Of a DNA stretch of 64,000 nt, positions 33,557 to 42,853 are shown piece by piece. Numbering within the stretch: the first letter of the stretch is position 1; the number at the start of each line of letters is the position of its first letter. The translations under genes were made by a program, and so were the position numbers. Origin of the DNA: UBA11740 sp035635855 (GTDB taxonomy: Bacteria; Acidobacteriota; Blastocatellia; Pyrinomonadales; Pyrinomonadaceae). Location: positions 186,001 through 250,000 of the forward strand of contig DASQAF010000006.1 of the NCBI GenBank assembly GCA_035635855.1, in the 5' to 3' direction. Below the pieces are notes generated by a model that did not search any database, was not told the DNA's origin, and worked only from the letters and a program-made list of their open reading frames with translations.

Positions 33557-34990
33557 TCATGAGGAGAAAGAGAGCACTGCCGCCTCGATGGCGGATTCCT
33601 GACTCGGAAAAACCGTACGGAGGTCGAGGAGAACTCGGTCGTCGACGATTCTAGCGATGATCGGCGGATTTGAATGCCTTAATGCGGTCTCGATTTGATT
33701 AGGTGTCAGTACGTCATGGGTCAACGAAATGAGCGTGGTTGGAAGACGCGATGTGGGTGCAGAGCCGCCGCCGATCGCAGACTCGCCAGTCACGGTCTCG
33801 GTACGCAGCGCGCCGTTCACTTTCGCCAGCCGAAGTCGCTGAATGAGGGCCTCTGCGCGCTTTTCGATCTCCTCGAAAGATGCGGCGATGAGGCGATGAA
33901 CGGGAACTTCGTCCGTTGAAGCACCACGCGCGTAAGCATCGAGGGTGGCTTCGAGCGCGGCATATCTCAATTTGTCCGCGCGCAATGCGCGATACAACGG
34001 GTGACTTCTCATGCGTTCGATGAGCGCCGCGCGACCGACAATTAAACCCGCCTGCGGTCCGCCAACTAACTTGTCGCCGCTAAAAGAAACCACGTCGGTG
34101 CCATCGGCAATCGATGCGCGGATGACCGGCTCTCCGGTTATTTCATACTTACTGAAGTCGACCAGCGCTCCAGAGCCGGCGTCTTCATACAAGATTAATC
34201 CGGCATCGTGCGCGAGATCTGTTAGCTCGCGAAGTGAAGGCGTCTTGGTAAAACCCACGATCCGATAGTTCGAAGTATGTACGCGCATAATAAGCCGCGT
34301 TTGTTCCGAGAGCGCTTTGCGATAGTCCGAGAGTCGTGTGCGGTTTGTCGTTCCGACTTCGATCATGCGCGTGCCTGATTGAGCCATGACGTCGGGCACG
34401 CGAAAGTCGCCACCGATCTCGACCAATTCACCCCGCGAAACAATCGTCTCTCCGTCGCGTGCGAGGACGGTAAGCACAAGCAAGGCCGCAGCCGCGCAAT
34501 TGTTCACGATGAGTGCCGCTTCAGCCCCGGTGAGTTGCGCGAGTAAATCTTCAGCGCGCGCGCCGCGCCGCCCTCGCGTGCCGCCGGCGACGTCGTATTC
34601 CAGAGCGCAATACCCGGAAGCCACCTCAGTGACTGCCCGGCGAGCTGCTTCAGATAACGGAGCCCGCCCCAGGTTGGTGTGCAGAATCACGCCCGTTGCA
34701 TTAATTACGCTGCGCATTCGTGACGCTAACTCCGACTCATGCGCAGTCACCAACCGCCGCTCGGCTTCCTTTAACAAGGCTGCCCGGGCAGCGTCCGGGC
34801 CGGGACTTATCGATTCTGAGTTGCGGCCGAGGATTTCCTGACGCAACTCGTCGGTTACTCTTCGGGCAAGCCAGGTCAACTGCTCCGCTCCCATTGCTTG
34901 ACGCAGCGACTTTGCCGCCTCCGTTTGCAACAAAGCATCGATCGAAGGCAATCCCCGGAGTTCCTCAATGTTTGAAGTTTTTTGAGACAT
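33557..34990 (-). CDS. selA: L-seryl-tRNA(Sec) selenium transferase
   Basis: PLP enzyme that converts Ser-tRNA(Sec) to Sec-tRNA(Sec). The PLP lysine is K307 in SFSGDKLVGGPQAG. Other family marks are NATGVILHTNLGRAPLS, EYDVAGGTRGRRG and VGTTNRTRL. 477 residues, full length. SelB, selenophosphate synthetase and tRNA-Sec are not in this window, and no clear in-frame TGA candidate is seen in a neighbour. It ends exactly where the histidine kinase reading begins; the two may be co-transcribed. Confidence 0.95.
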   Translation of the reverse strand: MSQKTSNIEELRGLPSIDALLQTEAAKSLRQAMGAEQLTWLARRVTDELRQEILGRNSESISPGPDAARAALLKEAERRLVTAHESELASRMRSVINATGVILHTNLGRAPLSEAARRAVTEVASGYCALEYDVAGGTRGRRGARAEDLLAQLTGAEAALIVNNCAAAALLVLTVLARDGETIVSRGELVEIGGDFRVPDVMAQSGTRMIEVGTTNRTRLSDYRKALSEQTRLIMRVHTSNYRIVGFTKTPSLRELTDLAHDAGLILYEDAGSGALVDFSKYEITGEPVIRASIADGTDVVSFSGDKLVGGPQAGLIVGRAALIERMRSHPLYRALRADKLRYAALEATLDAYARGASTDEVPVHRLIAASFEEIEKRAEALIQRLRLAKVNGALRTETVTGESAIGGGSAPTSRLPTTLISLTHDVLTPNQIETALRHSNPPIIARIVDDRVLLDLRTVFPSQESAIEAAVLSFSS

Positions 34991-35178
34991 GGTCCAGCCG
35001 ATTCGGCCCGTCGTTCAGGCGGGAAGAATATGATCTATTTGATTAACGACGCAACCATGCCGCCAACCGAAAAAGAATCTCGAGCCGGTGCGGGGCCAGC
35101 GAAAAGACAGGTAACCCTGGACCGGATGGCCACCAACCCCGATTGATCTGCCAGAGTGAACCCCGTTGCAAAACCTTG

Positions 35179-35208
35179 TTGACAGCCCGCGAAGCCAACC
35201 CCTACACT
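35179..35208 (+). promoter_or_regulatory. Sigma70 promoter for the MXAN_5187_C gene
   Basis: TTGACA (35179-35184), 18-bp spacer, TACACT (35203-35208). It leaves a leader of about 50 nt to the TTG start at 35263. Confidence 0.65.
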
Positions 35209-35262
35209 GAGATCAACTGGCGGCGACCCCGCGTTGCGCCGCCTGGACAGGAGAACCCGCAC

Positions 35263-35901
35263 TTGGCGTTACAAAATAATAAGTTAGCCAGACTTGCAAA
35301 GGAGCGTCGGGAGAGGAACAAGACCGGCATTTTCGACGATGAGCCGACTATCGAAGACCGCCTAGCGCGGCTGGAAGAAGAAATTCGGCGTCTGAAGGTG
35401 GAGTTCGACGTCTACTTCAATGGTGGCTCGAAGCGCCCACCTTATGACACCAAGATGCGCGTCGAATCCCATCTAAAACGGCTGGGCGATGATCGCTCGC
35501 TTAATTTCGCCCAGCGCTATCACTACAATTCTCTGGCTACACGATATGCTTCGTTTCGCGAGATGTGGCGCCGTACTACGCAGGGCCGGGAAGAGGGTCG
35601 CGATGTGGCTGCGGCTGCTCGCGCTGCTAAACGGACCTCAGCGGAGCCATTTGCTCGCTCTGAGTTTGCCTGCTCCGACGTTCGGCATGACGTGCAGACG
35701 GTCAAGGGTGTCTACGACGCATTGATGGAAGCGAAACGACGCTGTGGAGAGTCGACTAACGATCTCTCTTTCGCCAGGTTCCATCGCCTGATTATGGAAC
35801 GGACTGAAACGATGAAAGAAAAGATCGGGTCTGAACGAGTGGTCTTTTCCGTTGACGTGGAAAGCGGTCATGTGAGCTTCAAGGCGAAGGCAGAGAAGTA
35901 A
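35263..35901 (+). CDS. MXAN_5187 C-terminal-domain protein
   Basis: 212 residues from TTG 35263, with AGGAGA ten bases upstream and a good promoter above. The conserved block is RLEEEIRRLKVEFDVYFNGG, KRPPYDTKMRVESHLKRLGDD, NFAQRYHYNSLATRYASFRE and WRRTTQGREEG. This is the domain first named in Myxococcus MXAN_5187, basic and helical. Function is not known; it is often next to sequence-handling or motility genes. A bidirectional terminator and hairpin doublet follow. Confidence 0.82.
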   Translation: MALQNNKLARLAKERRERNKTGIFDDEPTIEDRLARLEEEIRRLKVEFDVYFNGGSKRPPYDTKMRVESHLKRLGDDRSLNFAQRYHYNSLATRYASFREMWRRTTQGREEGRDVAAAARAAKRTSAEPFARSEFACSDVRHDVQTVKGVYDALMEAKRRCGESTNDLSFARFHRLIMERTETMKEKIGSERVVFSVDVESGHVSFKAKAEK

Positions 35902-35910
35902 GAGCTAAGA

Positions 35911-35991
35911 TGTCCGACAAACTTTAGTTTGTCGTCACGCTGTCAGATGACAATTCACATATCCGGGCGACAAACTAAAGTTTGCCGGACA
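35911..35991. repeat. Hairpin doublet, family TGTCCGACAAAC
   Basis: Two arms (35911-35934 and 35968-35991), 24 bp each, inverse with one mismatch. The left hairpin is CGACAAAC-TTTA-GTTTGTCG, a perfect 8-bp stem; the right is CGACAAAC-TAAA-GTTTG with one mismatch. A 33-bp spacer separates them. Confidence 0.85.
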
Positions 35992-35997
35992 AAGAAT

Positions 35998-36032
35998 AAA
36001 GGCGATCTCGTTACCGAGATCGCCTTTTTCCT
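35998..36032. terminator. Bidirectional intrinsic terminator
   Basis: AAAGGCGATCTCG / CGAGATCGCCTTT is a 13-bp perfect stem with a TTAC loop and T/A tracts at both ends. It serves the plus-strand gene and the minus-strand cold-shock gene. Confidence 0.9.
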
Positions 36033-36099
36033 TTTCGCGTCTTCCGGGCTCACGACCGGAAGCGGTCAGTGGCTTTGCTAAGAAGCAAGCCGGGGAGAC

Positions 36100-36306
36100 C
36101 TACGCCTTTGTCACTTTTTCGGCCTGTGGTCCTTTCGGGCCCTGCGTCACTTCAAACTCGACTTCCTGACCCTCTTCGAGGGTCTTGAAACCGTCACCTT
36201 GAATGGCGCTATAGTGAACGAAGATGTCCGAAGAGCCTGGCTGTTCGATGAAGCCATAACCCTTCGAGTTGTTAAACCACTTGACCTTACCGGTTATTTT
36301 AGACAT
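36100..36306 (-). CDS. Cold-shock protein (CspA family)
   Basis: 68-residue OB-fold RNA chaperone, MSKITGKVKWFNNSKG start. RNP1 is KGYGFI and RNP2 is DIFVHYS. The start at 36306 has AGGAGG nine bases upstream; longer readings are not real. The leader is long, as common in this family, and may fold. It stands alone. Confidence 0.95.
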   Translation of the reverse strand: MSKITGKVKWFNNSKGYGFIEQPGSSDIFVHYSAIQGDGFKTLEEGQEVEFEVTQGPKGPQAEKVTKA

Positions 36307-36672
36307 ACAAACGAATCCTCCTAACGATTCGGTAAAACTGGCGTGAGTGATACAAACCTTAGTCTGCGCCACTCAGCCATCAGTTAATGCTGTGAGCCGG
36401 ACGCGCTTTCATTTGGGGCGACTCGGTAACACAACGAACAAAGCACACTGGAACCCGCGCGGGGCGCGCGATCATCGTGTACGTACTTCGAGACAAAAGC
36501 TGAATGTCATCTTTTGTGGTTGCAAATCGAAATGCGAAGGAAGGTGTAAAGCCGACCCTGGCATTGATTTAAACGACGGCGAATCCTAAACGATGCCGTT
36601 TTAGCCTGTCAAGAAAAAAGACTGGGCGGTCCCGAGCCGCCCCTGGCGCGAAAACCCGTTGATTTTCGCCAG
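36307..36672. other. Upstream region of csp and terminator of the next gene
   Basis: About 366 bp. It holds the csp leader, then no gene, then the terminator hairpin of the 36673-37200 gene at 36611-36644. No well-formed promoter is seen. Confidence 0.45.
36611..36644 (-). terminator. Intrinsic terminator of the 36673-37200 gene
   Basis: On the minus strand GGGCGG and CCGCCC enclose a 7-nt loop, followed by AGTCTTTTTTC. Confidence 0.75.
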
Positions 36673-37200
36673 TTAGTCGATTTTCTTAATGCTGTCGATG
36701 AATTTGGCCGCCGAGTTGGAGTGTTTTTCCCAGGCTCCCGGCGCCGCGAAAGAAAGAATAATGACCACTTTCTTTGCAGCCAGCACATCGACACTCCATT
36801 CGATGGTCGTGCCTTCTACTTCACCGGTTCCGCTGACGCTGTAATGCGGCATACCGTTATGCGTGTCCTTTGCCTCTTTGCCGGTGGTCTTAATATTCTT
36901 GATGGTCTTACCGAGCTCGTTGTCAAGATCCTTAACGGCAGCGTCGAGGGTGTCTTCTTCAGGCACCCAAAAAACCATTTGCAAAGCATCATCCGAGCTC
37001 GAGACAGTAATCACCTCGCCGTCCGGCTTAGCCTTCCATCCGGCAGGCAGCGTAAACTTGATGCCGGCTGCCTCGTGACGGTACACCTCGTTGTCTTGAG
37101 TAATGGTGGCGCTGACTGTCCCTGCGGACTTAGCGGACGCACCAAAAACCAGGAACGAGCTGATTAACGACAGGCAGAGAATGATAGTTAGTTTTTTCAA
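36673..37200 (-). CDS. Secreted protein, PsbP/DUF1795-like, 175 aa
   Basis: TTG start at 37200, with GGAGG eight bases before. Signal peptide MKKLTIILCLSLISSFLVFG. The mature part reads YRHEAAGIKFTLPAGWK, FWVPEEDTLDAAVKDLD, and ends SFAAPGAWEKHSNSAAKFIDSIK, a pattern of small periplasmic beta-sandwich proteins of unknown role. It may share a fold with the 25790-26323 protein, but I cannot show it by eye alone. It lies 40 bp after the peptidase start, convergent in order, same strand, and is likely in its operon. Confidence 0.75.
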   Translation of the reverse strand: MKKLTIILCLSLISSFLVFGASAKSAGTVSATITQDNEVYRHEAAGIKFTLPAGWKAKPDGEVITVSSSDDALQMVFWVPEEDTLDAAVKDLDNELGKTIKNIKTTGKEAKDTHNGMPHYSVSGTGEVEGTTIEWSVDVLAAKKVVIILSFAAPGAWEKHSNSAAKFIDSIKKID

Positions 37201-37239
37201 GGCGTGTTCCTCCAGATCCAGCTAGTTGATTGACTTTGC

Positions 37240-39456
37240 TTAAGCAGCTTTGCGTAAACTGGCCGGCGCATTTTTGAGATCAAGTTCCTTCAAAAGATAA
37301 CCGGCGCCGCCAAACTTGTCGGCGAGAAATAGCACGTAACGAATATCGACTGAGATAGTGCGGCCCTTCGCGTCGTTGTAGAAAAAGTCATTGCCCAGGC
37401 CTTCGTAGTTGCCATCAAAAACGATCCCAACCTGCTCTCCCCGGCCATTCAAGATTGGCGAGCCGGAATTGCCGCCGATAATGTCGGTCGTCGAGATAAA
37501 ATCGACCGGCACGTTCTGGCCGTCGGGTGTCGCATACGGACCAAAGTCATGCGCGGCATAGAGTTGCTTGAGCTTTGCCGGTACATCGAATGGCTCGCGG
37601 CCAGTGTCTTTCTCAATGACGCCGGAGAGGTTCGTAAACGGCTGATAGATGGCCGCGTCATGGGGGACATAGCCTCTTACATCGCCATAGGTGAAGCGCA
37701 GCGTGCGGTTCGCGTCGGGATAAGGCTTGATGCCGCGCATCTCGGACATGCCACGAACCAACAACGGTCGCCAGTTCGACACGGTGGCATTGAAGGCCCG
37801 GGTGCGCATCTGCGCCTGGTTGCTCAGCGCAGAGATTTCGCTGGCAAAATCGATCAAAGGTTCGTTCAACTCGCGCAGCTTCGCGGGCGTCATCTCGAAC
37901 AACGCGGAAACTCCCTGAACTGAATTCAGGTTCTTGCTGTCGGTGAGCGCCCGGGCAAACTCTTCTTCGGCGTGGATCCGGGCCTTGCCGGAAAGGTTCC
38001 CAAACCGTTTCTCAACCGCCGGGATCTTTTGTCCGGCAGGAAGTTCGGCGGCTTTGCGCAGATAGAAAGCCAGCAGCTCACGCTCAAACTCCGGAAGACG
38101 ATCTGCAAAAATTTCTTCAAGGGCTGCACGCGCGCGCAAGGCGAGCATTCCGAGGTTCGGATTTCTTTCGGCCTGCGGCTTTTCTTTGTCTGCGGCGACG
38201 GCGCTGATTATCGAGAGAATCTGGAAAACGTCGCTGAGCCCGGCGATTTGCTGAACCAGAATGTCACCCGGCTGGGTCTTTAATAGCTCGTCGTAGGCCT
38301 TTTGCAAACCCGGCAAGACCTGGCCGTACTTCTTCTGCCGGTCCGGGTTTTCATTGATCCAGCGCATAAAGGCGGCTTCGTCCGCGCGCCGCTTCTCGAC
38401 AATGCCCGCGCGTCGCATTGCCAGTACTGAGCCTTCGAGGTCTTTCAAGGTGTTGGAGATGTCGAAGATTCTGCTTTGAAGCTTGATTTGAAGTTCCCGA
38501 TCCTCTTTCCCCGCGTTTCGGAGAGCCTCGAGCTGCTTAGTAAAAATGTCGATCTGTACAGGCAGCGCCACATCCTGGTTGTAGGCGATCGAATAGCTTT
38601 CGCGATAGCGTCGCGTCGAGCCGGGATAACCCATTACCATCACGAAGTCGTTTTCTTTTACTCCGGCCATCGAGATACTGAGAAACTTCTTTGGTTTATA
38701 AGGCACATTGCTCGTCGAGTAATCCGCGGGCTTGCCATCGGCGCCGACGTACGCACGCATGAACGTGAAGTCGCCACAGTGACGGGGCCATTCGAAGTTG
38801 TCCGGATCGCCCCCGAAGAAGCCAATGTTCTTGGGCGGGGCGTACACGATCCGCACGTCGCGCAGCATCAAATAGCTGAACAAGTAATAAGACATGCCTT
38901 CATTCAGCGGCAGCACTTGGGCTCGAATCCCTTCAGCCTGGTTCGTATGGGCGTCGGCCAGCGCCTGCGCCTTGCCCGCAATCGCGGCGTTGCGCTCCTG
39001 TGTGGGCATCGTGTCGGTTAACCCGCCTAAAACATCCGCGGTTACGTCCTTCAACTCCTGCGGGATCTGAACTGTGTAGCCTTTGGCCGGCAACTCCTCG
39101 CTGCGATTTTTCGCGAGGTAACCGTTAGTCGAATAATCTTTCGTCGCGTCCGATGCGGCAACCAGCGCGTCAAAAGCGACGTGATGGTTCGTCAGCATCA
39201 GGCCTTCAGGCGAAAGAAACTCGCCGGTACCACCGTCGACAATCACTACGGCGTCCTTAATACTCGGGCCGTTGGGGTTGTAAATGTCCGTGATGGGAAT
39301 CTTCAGGCCCCGCTGTTGCAGCTTTTTGAGTGGCAGCTGGTTGAGGGTGTCGGGCAGGAACATCCCTTCGTCGCCCAGCACGGAAACGGGAACCAGACTT
39401 ATAAAGAACAGAAGTGAAAGCAACAGCGCGGTCGCGCGTGAGTACTTCGAAGTCAT
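37240..39456 (-). CDS. S46 family dipeptidyl-peptidase (DPP7/DPP11 type)
   Basis: Periplasmic serine exopeptidase that removes dipeptides. Signal peptide 1-29. The catalytic His is in TNHHVAFDA (91-92 region), Asp in NFEWPRHCGDFTF, and Ser664 in GGNSGSPILN. Residue 18 after the Ser is Gly682 (FDGN), as in DPP7, which accepts hydrophobic P1; DPP11, which needs acidic P1, has Arg there. This specificity is inference. 738 residues, full length, ATG with AAAGGA upstream. It feeds amino-acid uptake. Confidence 0.93.
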   Translation of the reverse strand: MTSKYSRATALLLSLLFFISLVPVSVLGDEGMFLPDTLNQLPLKKLQQRGLKIPITDIYNPNGPSIKDAVVIVDGGTGEFLSPEGLMLTNHHVAFDALVAASDATKDYSTNGYLAKNRSEELPAKGYTVQIPQELKDVTADVLGGLTDTMPTQERNAAIAGKAQALADAHTNQAEGIRAQVLPLNEGMSYYLFSYLMLRDVRIVYAPPKNIGFFGGDPDNFEWPRHCGDFTFMRAYVGADGKPADYSTSNVPYKPKKFLSISMAGVKENDFVMVMGYPGSTRRYRESYSIAYNQDVALPVQIDIFTKQLEALRNAGKEDRELQIKLQSRIFDISNTLKDLEGSVLAMRRAGIVEKRRADEAAFMRWINENPDRQKKYGQVLPGLQKAYDELLKTQPGDILVQQIAGLSDVFQILSIISAVAADKEKPQAERNPNLGMLALRARAALEEIFADRLPEFERELLAFYLRKAAELPAGQKIPAVEKRFGNLSGKARIHAEEEFARALTDSKNLNSVQGVSALFEMTPAKLRELNEPLIDFASEISALSNQAQMRTRAFNATVSNWRPLLVRGMSEMRGIKPYPDANRTLRFTYGDVRGYVPHDAAIYQPFTNLSGVIEKDTGREPFDVPAKLKQLYAAHDFGPYATPDGQNVPVDFISTTDIIGGNSGSPILNGRGEQVGIVFDGNYEGLGNDFFYNDAKGRTISVDIRYVLFLADKFGGAGYLLKELDLKNAPASLRKAA

Positions 39457-39569
39457 TGAAAGTTTCCTTTGTGATTAACCAAGAATCAGGGGCGGATGGA
39501 TGTTACCAGAAGGCTTGAGATCCGAAAAGGCAATGACTGGAACCGGTGTCGTCTATTTACAGATCGTGT

Positions 39570-39643
39570 TTTGGAGTTCCAACTACAGTCGGTTTAGTAA
39601 CCGAGGTAACGCCGACTGAGCCGACTGAAGTCGGTACTCCAAA
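39570..39643. repeat. Hairpin doublet, family TTTGGAGT.CC.ACT
   Basis: Arms 39570-39592 and 39621-39643 (23 bp) are inverse with three differences. Right arm hairpin CCGACT-GA-AGTCGG. It lies between the S46 and M23 genes. Confidence 0.7.
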
Positions 39644-39650
39644 CTTATGT

Positions 39651-40511
39651 CTACTGCTTTTCAACTCCCGGTAAATACTGCCGAGGATCGACCGGTTGAT
39701 TGTTGATACGCACTTCATAGTGCAGGTGGGGACCCGTCGAGCGTCCGGTTGAGCCAACCAGCCCGATTGTTTGACCACGCGTCACGGTCTGACCGACAGT
39801 CACATCAATCTCAGATAGGTGACCATAACGAGTCGACAAACCATTGCCATGATCTACATAGACAACGTTGCCATAGCCTCGCTGGCGTCCCGCGATGATC
39901 ACGCGGCCGCTGGCGGCGACCTGGACCGGCGTGCCGTAAGGAGCGTCGATGTCCTGGCCTTCGTGGTACTCAAAGCCGCGGCCGCCGAACGGGTTGCGTC
40001 GTCCACCGAGACCGCTCTCGAGCTTTCCCATCACCGGCCAAAGCGACGGTATGACGCCATGTTGGCGCAGGAAGCCTTCATACATATGAAGTTGGCGCTC
40101 CACTTTCGCGGTCTTCGATTCCAAGGCGGCCAACGTCGCGGCGCTGTCAACCGGACGTGCGGGACCGCCCTGCCCGTGGACAGCTTTTTGTTCTTCCTGT
40201 ACGCCGGAAATCTCCGCCAGCTTTCGTGAAGACTGCTCTACGGCATCAACGCGGTTATCCAGCTTTTGCAGCTCCTGCCGCTGCTTTTCGTTCTCGGCGC
40301 GCAGGCGTTGGTTTTCGTGCTCAATGCGCAGATGTTCCGCCTGCTGGGTTAGGCCGTAAAACCCATAAAGCAAACCGCCCGCGACGGCGACAAGCGCCAC
40401 TGCGGACAGTCTTAACCAGCGTTTATGGACGCAAATGCGACGAATATGGGCTCTGGAACGAGAAGTACGGGCGACGATAAAAGCATAGAAACGGTCGTCT
40501 CGGGTCATCAT
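39651..40511 (-). CDS. Membrane-anchored M23 metallopeptidase
   Basis: Peptidoglycan endopeptidase (LytM/EnvC type). I start at the second M of MMTRDDRFYAF (40511), with AGGAGC upstream. Order: basic N-terminus, one membrane helix (LSAVALVAVAGGLLYGFY), coiled coil (HLRIEHENQRLRAENEKQRQ), then the M23 domain with zinc H and D in HEGQDID and HLH in GPHLHYEV. 286 residues. Typical of cell-separation or shape factors. A hairpin doublet follows the stop. Confidence 0.92.
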   Translation of the reverse strand: MMTRDDRFYAFIVARTSRSRAHIRRICVHKRWLRLSAVALVAVAGGLLYGFYGLTQQAEHLRIEHENQRLRAENEKQRQELQKLDNRVDAVEQSSRKLAEISGVQEEQKAVHGQGGPARPVDSAATLAALESKTAKVERQLHMYEGFLRQHGVIPSLWPVMGKLESGLGGRRNPFGGRGFEYHEGQDIDAPYGTPVQVAASGRVIIAGRQRGYGNVVYVDHGNGLSTRYGHLSEIDVTVGQTVTRGQTIGLVGSTGRSTGPHLHYEVRINNQPVDPRQYLPGVEKQ

Positions 40512-40876
40512 TCTGCTCCTGTCGATCAGTTCAAGCGTGCTTGTAAAGCGGGGCCGCATGAACGACCGCGAAAGTAACAGACGCCGACATAGGCGACTGA
40601 AAACTACAATTGCGAGGTCTTAAATTAAGAACCCACTAGAAGATCTAAAGAACCCTGCTTGAAGAACTAACAGCGGACAGAGAACTGAATGCCGGGTCGC
40701 GTGGATTCAGGCCTGACTATCCTGGATTGCTGCTAGAGCGCGAAACCCTATCATACGAGAAACGGGAACGCAAACGGCGAGAGAGGGGTGCTGATTCGGT
40801 TTGATTTGATTGCGACGCACGCGTCTGCGCGTGATCAGGGGTGGGAGGTCATTGCCTCAGTGCTCGAATCGTCCGT
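40512..40876. other. Intergenic region upstream of the M23 gene
   Basis: About 365 bp. Nothing gene-like; no repeat, tRNA or convincing promoter seen. Confidence 0.45.
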
Positions 40877-41092
40877 TTAGATATTTTCAGCTTCGTGCTT
40901 GCGTCTCGAGCGGTCGCGAAAGATGGCGAGAACGATCATTACCAAAACGGCCACAAAAGCGATGACGATGGCGAACTTCACCAGCGCCAGCAAAAAACCA
41001 ACCATCACGATTAACTGTTTGAGCAAGGCCACGACGAGAAGAATTAATGCGATCACTGCGCCGCCGCGACCAAGTGCGTAGATAATTGCCAT
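40877..41092 (-). CDS. Small membrane protein, 71 aa
   Basis: Two hydrophobic segments (ALILLVVALLKQLIVMVGFLL and FAIVIAFVAVLVMIVLAIF) and a basic end (RDRSRRKHEAENI). Start with AAGAGG about ten bases before. It lies 50 bp after the B-box protein gene in the same direction. No family known to me. Confidence 0.6.
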   Translation of the reverse strand: MAIIYALGRGGAVIALILLVVALLKQLIVMVGFLLALVKFAIVIAFVAVLVMIVLAIFRDRSRRKHEAENI

Positions 41093-41142
41093 GAATGAAA
41101 ACCTCTTGATCCTTGAATCGGTCTTAAAGACTATTTCTCGCC

Positions 41143-41907
41143 CTACTTGAATCTCGCCGAATTCAGCTGACGCGGACTGGCATGCGTCGGAAAATCACCA
41201 GTCTCAAATCTGCTGGAACCTCGTGGCCAGTTGGCTACTACCGAGGGTGGCGGGTTGTTCGTGTCAAACGCCCGCAACTCTTCACGCCGCCGCCGCCGCT
41301 TTAGATAATCGAACAACATGTACGCGCCCAGAACCACGAGAGCTACCGGCAGAGTACGGCGCACCGGAAACTGGAATCCCAGTAGAGTGTGCGCCAGAAA
41401 AATCGTTCCGAGTACCACCAACGTCACGCCCCAGGCGAACGGATTGCCATACAATTGGCGAGCGATCGCGTCTTCTTCGGCGTCGGGCGCCAGGCCGGCG
41501 CGCATCAATTGTGCCGTGCGGCAGGCATCAACCGCCGCAAACAGCCAGGTGCCGACCACCCCGAGGACAAAGAACGTTACGCCGTCGGTGACGACCGCCA
41601 TCTGAAAGAAGCTGGCAAAGATCGCGAAATGAACGATGGCTTTCGAAGTCTGGCCGTTGTAAGCGGCACCCAGTCCGGGAACAAAGAACGACAGCAAAGT
41701 TGCGACAAACGGCGAAGTCTTGCGGCGGATGACATTTTGATCCGTCGTGCGCGTTTGCTGGTACCGCAGCATCTCGACGCCCGCGACGATGCAGTCCTGA
41801 CAGAAAGGAAAACCGCGAATGCGATGATCGCAAGCGGTGCAGAGCGGCCGTGCGCATTGGCTGCATTGCACGGCGGCCGGGTTCCTGGTGTGATAGGCGC
41901 AGTTCAT
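41143..41907 (-). CDS. B-box zinc finger membrane protein (TM2/LiaI-like)
   Basis: 254 residues. The N-terminal zinc finger is CAYHTRNPAAVQCSQC, CTACDHRIRG and CQDC. Three to four membrane segments follow (LLSFFVPGLGAAYNGQTSKA is the TM2-type motif; VTLVVLGTIFLAHTLLGF and TLPVALVVLGAYMLFDYL look LiaI/DUF5668-like), then a disordered Pro-rich tail. It sits 27 bp after the anti-sigma gene and belongs to that operon, likely in envelope signalling. Confidence 0.82.
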   Translation of the reverse strand: MNCAYHTRNPAAVQCSQCARPLCTACDHRIRGFPFCQDCIVAGVEMLRYQQTRTTDQNVIRRKTSPFVATLLSFFVPGLGAAYNGQTSKAIVHFAIFASFFQMAVVTDGVTFFVLGVVGTWLFAAVDACRTAQLMRAGLAPDAEEDAIARQLYGNPFAWGVTLVVLGTIFLAHTLLGFQFPVRRTLPVALVVLGAYMLFDYLKRRRRREELRAFDTNNPPPSVVANWPRGSSRFETGDFPTHASPRQLNSARFK

Positions 41908-41934
41908 TAGATTCCTTGTACTGCAAAACCCAGG

Positions 41935-42789
41935 CTATTGACTCTTGTTTTGCTGCGAGCCTTCGCTTTTCGGCTTGCTTTGCGAGCCACTCGGCGCGCC
42001 ATCTTGATTCGATCCATTCTTGTTCTTGTTCGCATTATCATTTCCTTTTCCCGAGCCGTCATCTCCGCCCATCAGATCGTCGGCCAGTTTCTTCACTCCG
42101 TTGGGAAGCGCTGAACTCTTTGAAGCGTTCCCGGCAGTGCGTTCGGCCAACTGCAGGCTTGCCTGATAGATCCCATTGACCGAACCATCGGTCGAGACTG
42201 TGTTGGTCAAAACGAACACCGATACCAGCAACATGGTCGCCACTGACGCCAGTTGCGGCGAGACGATCGGATCCAGTGCTCCCCGCATCCATTCAATCAA
42301 GCGAGCCGTAAACGGAGCGCGCACCTGCTGTGGCAGAACATTGCCGATGGTGCTCTGCAGGATGCGGGCTTCGAGTCCTGCGGGCGCTGTCAGTTCGTCC
42401 TGTTTGTATGTATAGCAAGCGCCGATGGCCCGGACCACATCGCCCGGCAGTTCACTGCAACTCGCGCACATCGCCGCATGCCGTTCCCAACGGTGATAAA
42501 GAGGGGCCAGCAAGAATCCGTCGAGATAGTCCGTCAGATGCTCTTCAAAATCCGAACAAGTAATCGCCGTCTCGGGAATCGTGGTCAGGAGGATGCGAGC
42601 TTCCAGACCGGCCCCCGCCTCCGGAGCTTCCGAGGCCGAACAGGCAAGTAGAGTGTTCTTCACTTCGCCGAGCAGATCATGACAGACGGGACAACTCATC
42701 GCGTGTTCGGCAAAATCCTTGTTTGCCTGCCCGCCGAGCGAGCCGTCGAGATAGTCCGTCAGTTGATCTTCAAATTCGTGACAAAGCAT
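41935..42789 (-). CDS. Anti-sigma factor with two zinc-finger (zf-HC2) repeats
   Basis: 284 residues. Two HxxxCxxC domains, HAMSCPVC and HAAMCASC, each after a DQLTDYLDG/EHLTDYLDG helix, give two copies of the sigma-binding unit. A membrane helix (LASVATMLLVSVFVLTNTV) follows at about 180-200, and the exported end is Gly/Ser/Asn/Lys-rich (NDNANKNKNGSNQDGA). The doubled finger is unusual; most ECF anti-sigmas have one. It lies 64 bp downstream of the sigma gene. Confidence 0.88.
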   Translation of the reverse strand: MLCHEFEDQLTDYLDGSLGGQANKDFAEHAMSCPVCHDLLGEVKNTLLACSASEAPEAGAGLEARILLTTIPETAITCSDFEEHLTDYLDGFLLAPLYHRWERHAAMCASCSELPGDVVRAIGACYTYKQDELTAPAGLEARILQSTIGNVLPQQVRAPFTARLIEWMRGALDPIVSPQLASVATMLLVSVFVLTNTVSTDGSVNGIYQASLQLAERTAGNASKSSALPNGVKKLADDLMGGDDGSGKGNDNANKNKNGSNQDGAPSGSQSKPKSEGSQQNKSQ

Positions 42790-42853
42790 TCTGTTTACCT
42801 CTGATCTCTCGTTTCCGCATCGAAGCCCTCCTTAACGGTCGGGCTTGCGGACA

